A stretch of 40,743 nt of DNA from Bacillota bacterium (GTDB lineage: Bacteria > Bacillota > Clostridia > Christensenellales > UMGS416): positions 1 to 40,743 of the forward strand of contig JAEYPH010000110.1 of assembly GCA_023410875.1 (NCBI GenBank). The letters run 5' to 3'. The notes under the pieces were generated by a model. The model saw only the letters and a program-made list of their open reading frames with translations, was not told where the DNA came from and made no database searches. Of this stretch, positions 21,949-29,895 are shown one piece after another. Within the stretch, counting starts at the first letter, position 1; each line of letters starts with the position of its first letter. The position numbers and the translations under genes are program-made.

Positions 21949-22707
21949 CTATGAAACAGCCTTGCGGTAAACGCGAGTCGCCCACCACAGCACGAACGCC
22001 GTCAGCGGCGCCATCACGAGAAACGCCTGCAGCACCTTGACGCTCACGATCATGCCGCCGCCCAGCACGCGGGCCGCTTCCACGGCGTAATACATCGGGT
22101 TGAAATGGGCGACCGTCACCAGCCACGCCGGACCCATGGAGAGCGGCAGCAGCACGCCGGCCAGCAGCGTAATCGGCAGCTGCAGCGATGTCACCACGGC
22201 GGCAAGGCTGCCGATGTCCTTTAGGATCAGGCCCAGCGATCCCGACGCCGCCGACACGACCGCCGTGAGCAGAGAAAGCAGCAGCAGCAACACGGCCAGG
22301 CCCGCCCAGTGCAGCCGGAAGCCAAACAGCGACGCCGCGAGGATCACCAGCAGCGCCGGCGCCAGGAACATCACGACATCCCGCAGCACCGTGCCCATGA
22401 GCAGCGAAAACCGGCTGGCCGGCGTGACCCGCAGGCGCTCCACAACGCCGCTCTGCACCTCCCACACGACAACCCAGCCCGAGCCCATACCCGCCCCGAA
22501 GGCCATGAGCGCCAGGATACCGGGCAAAAAAGAATCCAGCACATCGCCCATGCCGAGCATGGGCCGGGTCAGCCCTCGGAGCAGCGGCGCAAACAGCGCC
22601 AGATACAAAAGCGGCGTAGACAGCCCGGAGGCGATCCAGGCCGGCTGCCTCAGCGTTTCCAGCACCTTCCGGCGGAACAGCAGCAGCGTATCGCGCAAGA
22701 CCTTCAA
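21949..22707 (-). CDS. ABC-2-type multidrug exporter permease
   Basis: A 252-residue permease with six membrane segments, begun at the TTG at 22707, which forms a TTGA overlap with the ATPase stop and has GGGAGG about eight bases upstream. The first cytoplasmic helices (LFRRKVLETLRQPAW) and the segment VVERLRVTPASRFSLLMG after the second membrane span are typical of DrrB-like daunorubicin-type permeases. SMGPAWLVTVAHFNPMYYAV is the usual C-terminal family motif. It forms the exporter with the preceding ATPase. Confidence 0.9.
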   Translation of the reverse strand: MKVLRDTLLLFRRKVLETLRQPAWIASGLSTPLLYLALFAPLLRGLTRPMLGMGDVLDSFLPGILALMAFGAGMGSGWVVVWEVQSGVVERLRVTPASRFSLLMGTVLRDVVMFLAPALLVILAASLFGFRLHWAGLAVLLLLLSLLTAVVSAASGSLGLILKDIGSLAAVVTSLQLPITLLAGVLLPLSMGPAWLVTVAHFNPMYYAVEAARVLGGGMIVSVKVLQAFLVMAPLTAFVLWWATRVYRKAVS

Positions 22708-23696
22708 TGTGCTCCCTCCCCGCTTGCCCCGGCGTCGCGCAGCGACCTGCCGGTGTGCTTTAAGAATACGTCGTCCAGCGTCGGCTGGGAGATCATCGCC
22801 GTTTGCGGCGGTATCCCCCGGGCCTGCAGCAGCTCGAGGATACGCGGTATCGCCTTCACGCCATCCTCCACATACAGGTGCAGCGCATCCTTCTCCACGT
22901 GAATTTCCCGGAGGAACGGCTGGCCGGAGAGCCTCTGGCGGGCTTCCTCCACCGTCTCTGCCTGGCCATACCGCACGATGACGGCGTCGCCGGCGATCTG
23001 CCGCTTGAGCTCCTGCGGCGTCCCCTCGGCGATGATCCTGCCATGATCCATGATCGCCAGGCGGTCCGCCAGGGCATCGGCCTCCTCCAGATAGTGCGTC
23101 GTCAGAAACACCGTCGTGCCGGCACTCCGGAGCTGGCGGATGTGATCCCACAGACCGGCGCGGTTCTGCGGGTCCAGGCCCGTGGTCGGCTCGTCCAGGA
23201 ACAGCACCTGCGGCCGGTGCACGAGGCCCAGCGCCACCTCCAGCCTGCGCTTCTGCCCTCCCGAATACGTCCTGGCGATTCGGTCTATGAAATCGCCAAG
23301 AGCGAACATCTCCATGAGCTCCTCGACGCGCGCCTGTGCCTGCGGGCGAGCCAGACCATAGAGCTGTGCCTGCAGCATCAGGTTCTCCCGGCCCGTAGCG
23401 GCCTGGTCCGCCCCGCCGGACTGGCTGACGTACCCGATGCGGCGGCGCACCTGCTGCGCCTGCCTGCTCAAATCCAGGCCGGCGATGGTCGCCTCGCCCC
23501 CATCGATGGGCAGCAGCGTCGTGAGCATCCGAAGCGTCGTCGTCTTGCCCGCGCCGTTGGGGCCTAGAAATCCGAAGATCTCCCCCGCCTTCACGGCCAG
23601 CGTTACGCCGCGCACCGCTTCCACGGTTTCCTGCTTCCCCTTCCTCTTTTGCACAAAGCTCTTCCTTAAGTCCCGCGTTTCAATCGCATATACCAT
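22704..23696 (-). CDS. DrrA-type drug exporter ATP-binding protein
   Basis: A 330-residue ATPase of the daunorubicin-resistance (DrrA) type. Walker A GPNGAGKTT at 45-53, Q loop in IGYVSQSGG, signature YSGGQKRR at 144-151, Walker B VLFLDEP at 164-170, H loop in TTHYLEEADAL. A C-terminal domain of about 90 residues ends with QPTLDDVFLKHTGRSL, the conserved DrrA tail that contacts the regulatory domain. It is the first gene of a four-gene operon (ATPase, permease, PadR, membrane protein) read from a strong promoter at 23.7 kb. Export of an antibiotic or lipid is likely; the substrate is unknown. Confidence 0.95.
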   Translation of the reverse strand: MVYAIETRDLRKSFVQKRKGKQETVEAVRGVTLAVKAGEIFGFLGPNGAGKTTTLRMLTTLLPIDGGEATIAGLDLSRQAQQVRRRIGYVSQSGGADQAATGRENLMLQAQLYGLARPQAQARVEELMEMFALGDFIDRIARTYSGGQKRRLEVALGLVHRPQVLFLDEPTTGLDPQNRAGLWDHIRQLRSAGTTVFLTTHYLEEADALADRLAIMDHGRIIAEGTPQELKRQIAGDAVIVRYGQAETVEEARQRLSGQPFLREIHVEKDALHLYVEDGVKAIPRILELLQARGIPPQTAMISQPTLDDVFLKHTGRSLRDAGASGEGAH

Positions 23697-23738
23697 CGCT
23701 CCGCCTCCGAAGTTGCATCCATCCTTGCTACGCGATCC

Positions 23739-23767
23739 ATTATAATTCTATGTACTCTGTATTGCAA
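23739..23767 (-). promoter_or_regulatory. Promoter of the PadR-exporter operon
   Basis: On the minus strand, TTGCAA (23767-23762), a 17-base spacer and TATAAT (23744-23739). On the plus strand a 12-base direct repeat, TATAATTCTATG at 23741 and TATAATTCTGTG at 23770, covers and flanks the promoter, so it is a candidate PadR binding region. Confidence 0.75.
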
Positions 23768-23805
23768 GGTATAATTCTGTGCAATGATATGATTCAGATC
23801 GTTCA

Positions 23806-23833
23806 ATGACATTGCAGGGCGTCCGGTTATACT
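23806..23833 (+). promoter_or_regulatory. Promoter candidate for the DUF4432 gene
   Basis: ATGACA at 23806, a 16-base spacer and TATACT at 23828, about 44 bases before the ATG. It is divergent from the exporter promoter about 40 bases away. Confidence 0.5.
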
Positions 23834-23876
23834 GTTAGCTGAAGAACCATCGAAAAAAGCGAAGGAGGCGCGCGTG

Positions 23877-24956
23877 ATGCTCTATGGCAGCGAGCGCAAT
23901 TACGGATGCCGGTTTCTGGAGGTCAGCCTGCACGGCTTGCGAACGATCATATTGGAAAACGAGGTGCTCCGAACGGTCATCCTGCTGGACAAGGGCACGG
24001 ACATCATCGAATTCACCCACAAGCCCACGGACACCGGCTTCATCTGGCGCAGCCCTCTGGGCTTGAGCTGCCTCAAGCAGACTCCGTTCTTGAGAAGGGA
24101 TGATCGCTTCCTGCTGGACAGCTACACCGGCGGCTGGTTCGAGGCCTTCCCCAACGTCGGCGGCGCTTGCAGCTACAAGGGCGCGCCGATCCCCGAATAC
24201 GGGGAGGTATGCTCCCTGCCGTGGGAATACCGCGTGCTGCGGGACGACCCGGAGGAAGTCAGCCTGCTGTGCTATGTCCGCACGATACGAACCCCATTTC
24301 TGCTGGAAAAAACCTTTACGGTGAAGACGCGCGATGCCGCGCTGCTGATCGATGAAAAGGCCACCAATCTGGGTCGGGAAACCATGGACTTCCAGTGGGG
24401 CCACCACCCCAACTTCGGCAGCCCGTTTTTAGACGGGGATTGCCTCATCGACCTGCCCGGCGGCGAGGCCAACGCCTACGCGTCGCTGCAAAACGCCCGC
24501 GTCAAGACCGGGGCCAGCGGCCAGTGGCCCTTTTTGGAGGGGCTGGACGGGCAAAGCGTGGACTTTCGAAAAATGCCTCCAAAGGGCGCGGGCGTGTACG
24601 ATATCCTCTTCCTGTCAAAACTCAAAGGGGGATGGGCGGCTGTACGGAACACCGTCAAGGGCATCGGCATCGGGCTTTCCTGGGACGCAAGCCTGTTCAA
24701 CAACTGCCTGCTTTGGATGGTGGCCAACGGCGACCCCGGATATCCACGGTATGGCGACACCTATGCGCTGTGCGTACTACCCTCCAATGCCAACGTGCAT
24801 ACGCTGGAGGCCGGGGCCAAGGCGGGCAGCGTCACGACGCTTAAGCCCGGTGAAAGCCGCAGCACGTGGCTTACGGCCACCGTGTTCACGCAGGCGCAAG
24901 AGGTTGCCGGCATCAGCCGCCAGGGCGCCGTGCGGTTTCAGAATCCACAGGCATAG
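23877..24956 (+). CDS. DUF4432 / aldose-1-epimerase-like protein
   Basis: A 359-residue protein from the ATG at 23877, with GGAGG eight bases upstream; a GTG one codon earlier is a poorer fit. The sequence has a galactose mutarotase-like beta-sandwich pattern: LENEVLRTVILLDKGTDIIEF early, FQWGHHPNFGSPFL in the middle with the usual histidine and acidic residues, and a C-terminal WMVANGDPGYPRYGDTYALC. DUF4432 members interconvert sugar anomers or act as structural relatives without proven activity. There is no signal peptide, so it is cytoplasmic. It precedes the membrane-bound AraC regulator and importer genes on the same strand, pointing to use of the imported sugar. Confidence 0.82.
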   Translation: MLYGSERNYGCRFLEVSLHGLRTIILENEVLRTVILLDKGTDIIEFTHKPTDTGFIWRSPLGLSCLKQTPFLRRDDRFLLDSYTGGWFEAFPNVGGACSYKGAPIPEYGEVCSLPWEYRVLRDDPEEVSLLCYVRTIRTPFLLEKTFTVKTRDAALLIDEKATNLGRETMDFQWGHHPNFGSPFLDGDCLIDLPGGEANAYASLQNARVKTGASGQWPFLEGLDGQSVDFRKMPPKGAGVYDILFLSKLKGGWAAVRNTVKGIGIGLSWDASLFNNCLLWMVANGDPGYPRYGDTYALCVLPSNANVHTLEAGAKAGSVTTLKPGESRSTWLTATVFTQAQEVAGISRQGAVRFQNPQA

Positions 24957-25150
24957 GCCCGTCGGCCCGGATATCAGGCGACTCGAGCGGCGGGATTCTG
25001 AATGGATTTCCCGAAATCCAAGTCCCACAGTGGAGAGAAGTACGTTAAAATATAGTTAAATCGCCGAACTGATCCCCTCGGATTTGTTGGACTTACCAAA
25101 GAATTCCAGCGGCAGGCTTGGCTCCATTGAGGCGAAAGCGGAAGGTCCCT

Positions 25151-27469
25151 ATGAAGCGCGCGTATCCGAAAAGATACTTATATAGAATATTCATGTTAAT
25201 TGGCGGCGGGCTGCTGGCGCTGGAGCTGGCTCTGTCCCTTGCCTTGTTTTCCAATTCAGAAAAAGTGGTTCTGGCCGAGCGCCAGCGCAACGACAAGATC
25301 ATACTTTCACAGATCGCCCATAGCATCGGTTTTATGCACGCGTCGATCCTGGACGTGTGCAACATGCTCTATAACAACCCCAATGTCATCTCGCTGATGG
25401 CCGACAGGAACGTGGAATCCGACTTCGGAGCGATGACAATCAAGATGTTCAACATCAACCGCTCCTTTGTGCGCACCAGCCCCTATATTCATTCCATCAG
25501 CATCTACAACCCCTACACGCAAACCTACTACTCCTCCCTAAGCCGGGGCCTGCTGTTCCGGGATGAAGATCTGGAAGCTTATGTGAACAACCATGAAACG
25601 CTTCCCAAGCTCAGGCCCGTGTATCGTCGCATCGCTGCGCCGAGCAAAGAAGTGCGCTCGGACACGGAGCTGCTGACCTATTTCCAGTATGACGCCATGG
25701 CAAACGGCCAAATGAACGGCGGGATCGTGATCAACGTGCGCACCGGGTGGTTGCTGGACAACCTCAAGACGGTCAGCGCGCCGGGCGACGCGGTTTTTGG
25801 AAGCGTGCTTCTGGTGACCGACTCGGGCGACTACATCAGCGACCAATCGATGGATGCGGACTTTCTAGCGGCGCTCAGGGCCGCCCAGGCCGCGCACGTG
25901 CCGGCCACGGGAGAGAGCTTCTATCAGGCCAAACTGATGGGCAGCGACTATGTCATCTCCGACATCCCGGTGGAAGGCACAGGATTTCATCTGTTGCGGG
26001 TGGCCGAACGCCGCCTGGTGGACAGTTACATCAACGCGATGCGCATGACCATCGTGTTTATCACCACAGGCTTTGTCGTGCTGGCGCTGGCGGTGGCGCT
26101 GCTGCTGTCCTCGCGCATCTACCGTCCGGTCGGCAACCTGATCCGTAAGGTCGCGGACCGGGAAGAAGGCCCCTACGAGGACGAATTCAGCTTTTTGGGA
26201 AAAGTGTTTGAAAAGAACACCGCCCTGCTCCACCAGTACGAGGATGAGCGGCGCTCCTACCGGCACGCCATGAAGAACGCGTGGCTGCAAGGGTTGCTGA
26301 ACGGGCAGGAGACCGTGCGGCGCGAGGATCTCTTGCGCGCGGCGACCGAATATCAGCTGTCTCTCAGCCCGGACAGCGGCTTCTACACCGCCGTGCTGAC
26401 ACCGGACAAGCCTTTCCCTTACGCCGGTGTGGAGCGCGAACGCCTGCTGTTTGCGCTGCTCAACGTTGCCTCCGAAGTCGTCGCGGCGAAGTTCCCCAAC
26501 CAGGGCGTGGAACTGCCCGGCGGCAGCGCTGTGCTCATCATCAACGCCGCCAGCGGTGCGCAGGAAGACGAGCTGCTGCGGCTGATCGCCGATGCGCAGG
26601 CCGCCATCCAGCGCTTGCTGGAGCTTTCGGTGTCGGTTTCCGTCAGCCGGCGGGCCGAGGAGGCCGATCAACTGCCGGCCCTGTATGAGCAAGCGCAGCA
26701 AAACACCGTTTACCGCTTCTTATATGGCAAAAAATGCATCATTACCGCCGAGGGGATTTTGGAAAAGCCGGATACCGAGGCGATGGATTACACCTTCCCG
26801 GCGGAAAAGGACCTGGTGGATGCGCTCAAGCTGGCCAAGCTGCCCAGGGTGAAGGAAATCCTGGAGCAGATTTTTGAACAAATCCGCTTGCTTTCCTATA
26901 CCAGCGCCATGGTTTCGCTTTATCACCTGACCGACACGATACGGCGCACGCTGAGCGAGATTGTGCGCTCAGACGCCGGCCCCCGCGCCGCCGCCATCGG
27001 GCCCTTAGGCCGCAATCTGCCGGAACAGGAAACACTGGATGCGTTCCGCGAGGATCTGCTGGCCAAACTGGAGGCGTTTTTTGCCTTTGACCCGGCGCAT
27101 AACATCAACCACAAGCATGAACTGGTGGCCGACACGGTGCGAAAGATGGTTCAGCACAATTACGGCGATGTGGACATGGACCTGACCAGCCTGGCCGGGA
27201 TGATGAAGATGTCCTCCAAACAGCTCAGCCGGATCTTCCGGGAGAACACCGGCGTTTCGCTGCCCGACTACATCGGCGCCGTGCGCATGCAAAAAGCGGC
27301 AGAGCTGTTGGAAAACACCGATCTGAGCATCGGCAAAATCGCTGCCAAAACAGGCATTTTGAATGAAACCTACTTCTACACCATATTCAAAAAGCACTTC
27401 GGCACCTCACCCAGCGCCTATAAGACATCCAAGGCGCTGGACAAGGCTCGCCAAAAGAACGAAAAATGA
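25151..27469 (+). CDS. Membrane-bound AraC-family regulator (YesN/extracellular sensor type)
   Basis: A 772-residue regulator from the ATG at 25151 (GGAAGG upstream); a TTG 11 codons earlier has no such site. Membrane segments at about 11-34 and 297-321 enclose an extracytoplasmic Cache-like sensor region of about 260 residues. A linker and helical region lead to a C-terminal AraC HTH pair (about 664-764): LTSLAGMMKMSSKQLSRIF, then IGKIAAKTGILNETYFYTIF and FGTSPSAYK. This architecture is common in Paenibacillus and Clostridia next to LplABC-like importers, where it senses extracellular oligosaccharides or the binding protein and activates the transporter genes. Here the importer genes begin 206 bases downstream, supporting that role. 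Confidence 0.92.
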   Translation: MKRAYPKRYLYRIFMLIGGGLLALELALSLALFSNSEKVVLAERQRNDKIILSQIAHSIGFMHASILDVCNMLYNNPNVISLMADRNVESDFGAMTIKMFNINRSFVRTSPYIHSISIYNPYTQTYYSSLSRGLLFRDEDLEAYVNNHETLPKLRPVYRRIAAPSKEVRSDTELLTYFQYDAMANGQMNGGIVINVRTGWLLDNLKTVSAPGDAVFGSVLLVTDSGDYISDQSMDADFLAALRAAQAAHVPATGESFYQAKLMGSDYVISDIPVEGTGFHLLRVAERRLVDSYINAMRMTIVFITTGFVVLALAVALLLSSRIYRPVGNLIRKVADREEGPYEDEFSFLGKVFEKNTALLHQYEDERRSYRHAMKNAWLQGLLNGQETVRREDLLRAATEYQLSLSPDSGFYTAVLTPDKPFPYAGVERERLLFALLNVASEVVAAKFPNQGVELPGGSAVLIINAASGAQEDELLRLIADAQAAIQRLLELSVSVSVSRRAEEADQLPALYEQAQQNTVYRFLYGKKCIITAEGILEKPDTEAMDYTFPAEKDLVDALKLAKLPRVKEILEQIFEQIRLLSYTSAMVSLYHLTDTIRRTLSEIVRSDAGPRAAAIGPLGRNLPEQETLDAFREDLLAKLEAFFAFDPAHNINHKHELVADTVRKMVQHNYGDVDMDLTSLAGMMKMSSKQLSRIFRENTGVSLPDYIGAVRMQKAAELLENTDLSIGKIAAKTGILNETYFYTIFKKHFGTSPSAYKTSKALDKARQKNEK

Positions 27470-27675
27470 CGGCTGCACTCCGTCTTTTGCAGCTTATTCC
27501 GAAAAGTGAATAAGGAAATACCGGCGGGCTTCCCGTTTTCGAAGGAACTTCTCTCTTTTGCTCTATTCACTTCCGCTGGGCAAATCTACAATAAAAACAC
27601 AATTGGTTGGTGCAATCCGCACAGAGCCGCAACTGGCTTTGGTGTGGCAGCAGCGCAAAACGGAGGGTGTGAAGC
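27470..27675 (+). other. Gap between the AraC regulator and the importer genes
   Basis: No gene is seen. A weak promoter candidate is TACAAT near 27588 with a poor -35 about 17 bases upstream. An activator-dependent promoter would fit the weak -35 and the preceding regulator. No terminator hairpin with a T tail was recognised after the regulator stop. Confidence 0.3.
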
Positions 27676-28593
27676 ATGAACGCCATCAGGACCGAGTTGA
27701 AGCATCTGAGAAAGAACGGAGAGCTGTGGCTGCTGGCTTTGCCGGGCGTGTTGTTCTTCATCATTTTCAATTACATCCCGCTGTACGGTCTGGTTCTGCC
27801 TTTCAAAAACTACAACATCACCAAAGGTTTCTTGGGCAGCCCATGGGCCGGGTTGAACAACTTCCTGTATCTGTTCAACGGCGACGCCTGGAAGATCACG
27901 CGCAACACCATCGTGTTCAACGCCATCTTCATCGTGGTGGGTCTGGTTGTAGCCGTGGCCTTCGCGCTGATCCTTTTCGAGATGTCCGCGCGATGGGTCA
28001 AAACCTACCAGACGATACTCTTTATTCCCTACTTCCTGTCCTGGGTGGTGGTCAGCTATGTGGGCACCAGCCTGCTGGACATGAAATATGGCATGCTCAA
28101 CAAAATCATCGAGTTTTTCGGCGGCGAGGCCATGGCGTGGTATATGGTGCCCGGCTACTGGTATGTGATCCTGCCGCTGGCCAGCCTTTGGAAGGGTGTC
28201 GGCTATGGCACCATCATCTACTACACGGCGCTCATGGGCGTGGACGTAGAACTGTATGAGGCTGCCGGTATCGACGGAGCCACCCGCTGGCAACAGGTGC
28301 GAGCCATTTCCATACCGATGCTCAAGCCTTTGATCGTGATGCTGACGCTGATGTCCATCGGCGGCATCATAAGGGCTGACTTTGGTCTGTTCTACAGCTT
28401 CACGCTGGATTCCAAGCCGCTGTATCCCGTTACCGATGTCATCGATACCTACGTCTTCCGCGCGCTGCGCAAGCTGGGCGACGTGGGCATGTCCTCGGCG
28501 GCGGGCTTGTATCAGTCGGTGGTCGGCTTCGTGTTGGTCCTGGTGTCCAACTGGCTGGTCAAACGCGTCGACCCCGAAAACGCACTGTTTTGA
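27676..28593 (+). CDS. LplB-type oligosaccharide ABC permease
   Basis: A 305-residue permease with about six membrane segments, very close to the LplB/YteP group in sequence features: LWLLALPGVLFFIIFNYIPL, YGLVLPFKNYN, the long SSAAGLYQSVVGFVLVLVSN and the ending KRVDPENALF. The EAA loop is VELYEAAGIDGATRWQQVRA. GGAGGG precedes the ATG by about eight bases. It is followed 16 bases later by the YtcP-type permease. Known LplB/YtcP/LplA-type importers take up oligosaccharides such as polygalacturonate or arabinoxylan fragments and lack their own ATPase; the exact substrate here is unknown. Confidence 0.95.
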   Translation: MNAIRTELKHLRKNGELWLLALPGVLFFIIFNYIPLYGLVLPFKNYNITKGFLGSPWAGLNNFLYLFNGDAWKITRNTIVFNAIFIVVGLVVAVAFALILFEMSARWVKTYQTILFIPYFLSWVVVSYVGTSLLDMKYGMLNKIIEFFGGEAMAWYMVPGYWYVILPLASLWKGVGYGTIIYYTALMGVDVELYEAAGIDGATRWQQVRAISIPMLKPLIVMLTLMSIGGIIRADFGLFYSFTLDSKPLYPVTDVIDTYVFRALRKLGDVGMSSAAGLYQSVVGFVLVLVSNWLVKRVDPENALF

Positions 28594-28609
28594 AAGAAGG
28601 CGGCTGAAT

Positions 28610-29536
28610 ATGAGTACCGAAATTATGAGCGACAAAATCGTAAAAGTGCGCAAATCCCAGTTTTCAGTGGCGAGGCTGCCTCTTCATCTGGTGCTCGGCG
28701 GCTTCTGCCTGCTGTGCCTCGTTCCGCTGCTGCTGGTCATCGCGATCTCCTTTACGCCGGAGACGCTGCTGAAATCCGGCGGGTACACCCTCTTTCCCAA
28801 GGCCTACTCGGTGCAAGCCTACGAGTATATCTTCCGCAACTCCATGCAGATCGCGCGGTCCTACGGCATCACCTCGCTGGTCACCCTCATCGGAACGATC
28901 ATGGGTCTGTGGTGCACCACCGCCATCGCCTATGTCATCACGCGTCCGGATTTCAGATATCGCAGGTTTCTGATGTTTTTCATCTTCTTCACCATGCTGT
29001 TCTCCGGCGGGTTGACACCCTCCTATCTGCTGGTGACCAAGACGCTGCACCTCAAGGATTCGCTGCTTGCGCTCATCCTGCCGGCCGTGATGCAGGGTTG
29101 GTATGTGATCCTCATGAAGGGCTTTTTGCAGAGCCTGCCCAATTCCATCGTCGAGTCGGCCAAAATAGACGGCGTGGGCGAATTTGGGATCTTCACGCGC
29201 ATCATCATCCCGATCTCCACGCCGGGCATGGCCACCGTCGGCCTGTTCCTGATGCTGCAATACTGGAACGACTGGTATTCCAGCCTGCTGTACATCGACA
29301 ACCAGAACCTGGTGTCCCTGCAGTTCCTGCTGTACAAGCTCATGGCCAGTATCGAGTTCTTCAAGGTGATGGCGGCGATGGCTCCGGGCAGCATCAAGAT
29401 AGACCCTTTGAGCATCCCAACGCTCAGCGCCCGTATGGCCATGTGCGTTATCGCGGCGGGCCCCATGGTCGTCATCTTCCTATTCCTGCAGAAGTATTTC
29501 ATCCGCGGTATCGTCGTCGGTTCCATAAAAGGATAA
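28610..29536 (+). CDS. YtcP-type carbohydrate ABC permease
   Basis: A 308-residue permease from the ATG at 28610 with AGAAGG about nine bases upstream; the longer open frame before it overlaps LplB out of phase. It has about six membrane segments and the YtcP signatures LFSGGLTPSYLLVTKTLHLK, an EAA loop SIVESAKIDGVGEFGIFTRI, and the LQYWNDWYSSLLYIDN segment. The C terminus FIRGIVVGSIKG is the usual family end. It forms the membrane channel with LplB. A 359-base structured region separates it from the solute-binding protein gene. Confidence 0.95.
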   Translation: MSTEIMSDKIVKVRKSQFSVARLPLHLVLGGFCLLCLVPLLLVIAISFTPETLLKSGGYTLFPKAYSVQAYEYIFRNSMQIARSYGITSLVTLIGTIMGLWCTTAIAYVITRPDFRYRRFLMFFIFFTMLFSGGLTPSYLLVTKTLHLKDSLLALILPAVMQGWYVILMKGFLQSLPNSIVESAKIDGVGEFGIFTRIIIPISTPGMATVGLFLMLQYWNDWYSSLLYIDNQNLVSLQFLLYKLMASIEFFKVMAAMAPGSIKIDPLSIPTLSARMAMCVIAAGPMVVIFLFLQKYFIRGIVVGSIKG

Positions 29537-29895
29537 CCCCCGCACCATCAAACTGTCCGGAACCCCTGATTTGAGAAGAGATAATTGGACCCGACGGCGG
29601 TTCATCCGACGGAGGGAAACAAAAAGTAGTTACAAGGTAGGCAAAAGAACCCGCCAACAGGCGAAATAACGTTCTATGAAACGAGATATGAGAACCAATC
29701 GCCATGACATCGCCTGCCGACATGCGCGGCGGGCGATAGAAAAAGACCAAGGACAAGTCGTCTGAATCGCGGTCGATGCCAAAGCATCGGACGCGAAAGG
29801 CTGGCCAAAAGGCGAAGCCTTTTCGGACAGCCTAACAGCGTGCGTTACGGCTACCCATTGGGAGCCGGGACACAATAAAAAAGGAGGAAGGACCC
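29537..29895 (+). ncRNA. Structured intercistronic RNA region before the solute-binding protein gene
   Basis: This is the only gene-free stretch over 300 bases. Hairpins seen: H1 29709-29737 (11 bp with one G-T), H2 29769-29794 (arm GCGGTCGATGC, one mismatch and one wobble), H3 29798-29833 (about 15 bp, GAA loop), H4 29829-29852 and H5 29848-29867. H3 and H4 share CAGCC; H4 and H5 share CGGCT, so they exclude one another. There is no T-run tail. H5 ends 13 bases before the AAGGAGG of the next gene. It could be a riboswitch, an mRNA processing or stability element, or an independent RNA. No known family was recognised. Confidence 0.55.

Noticed and set aside
29537..29895. Group II intron, twister ribozyme or tmRNA in the importer gap
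   Set aside because: No domain V, twister core or tRNA-like ends could be aligned by eye.
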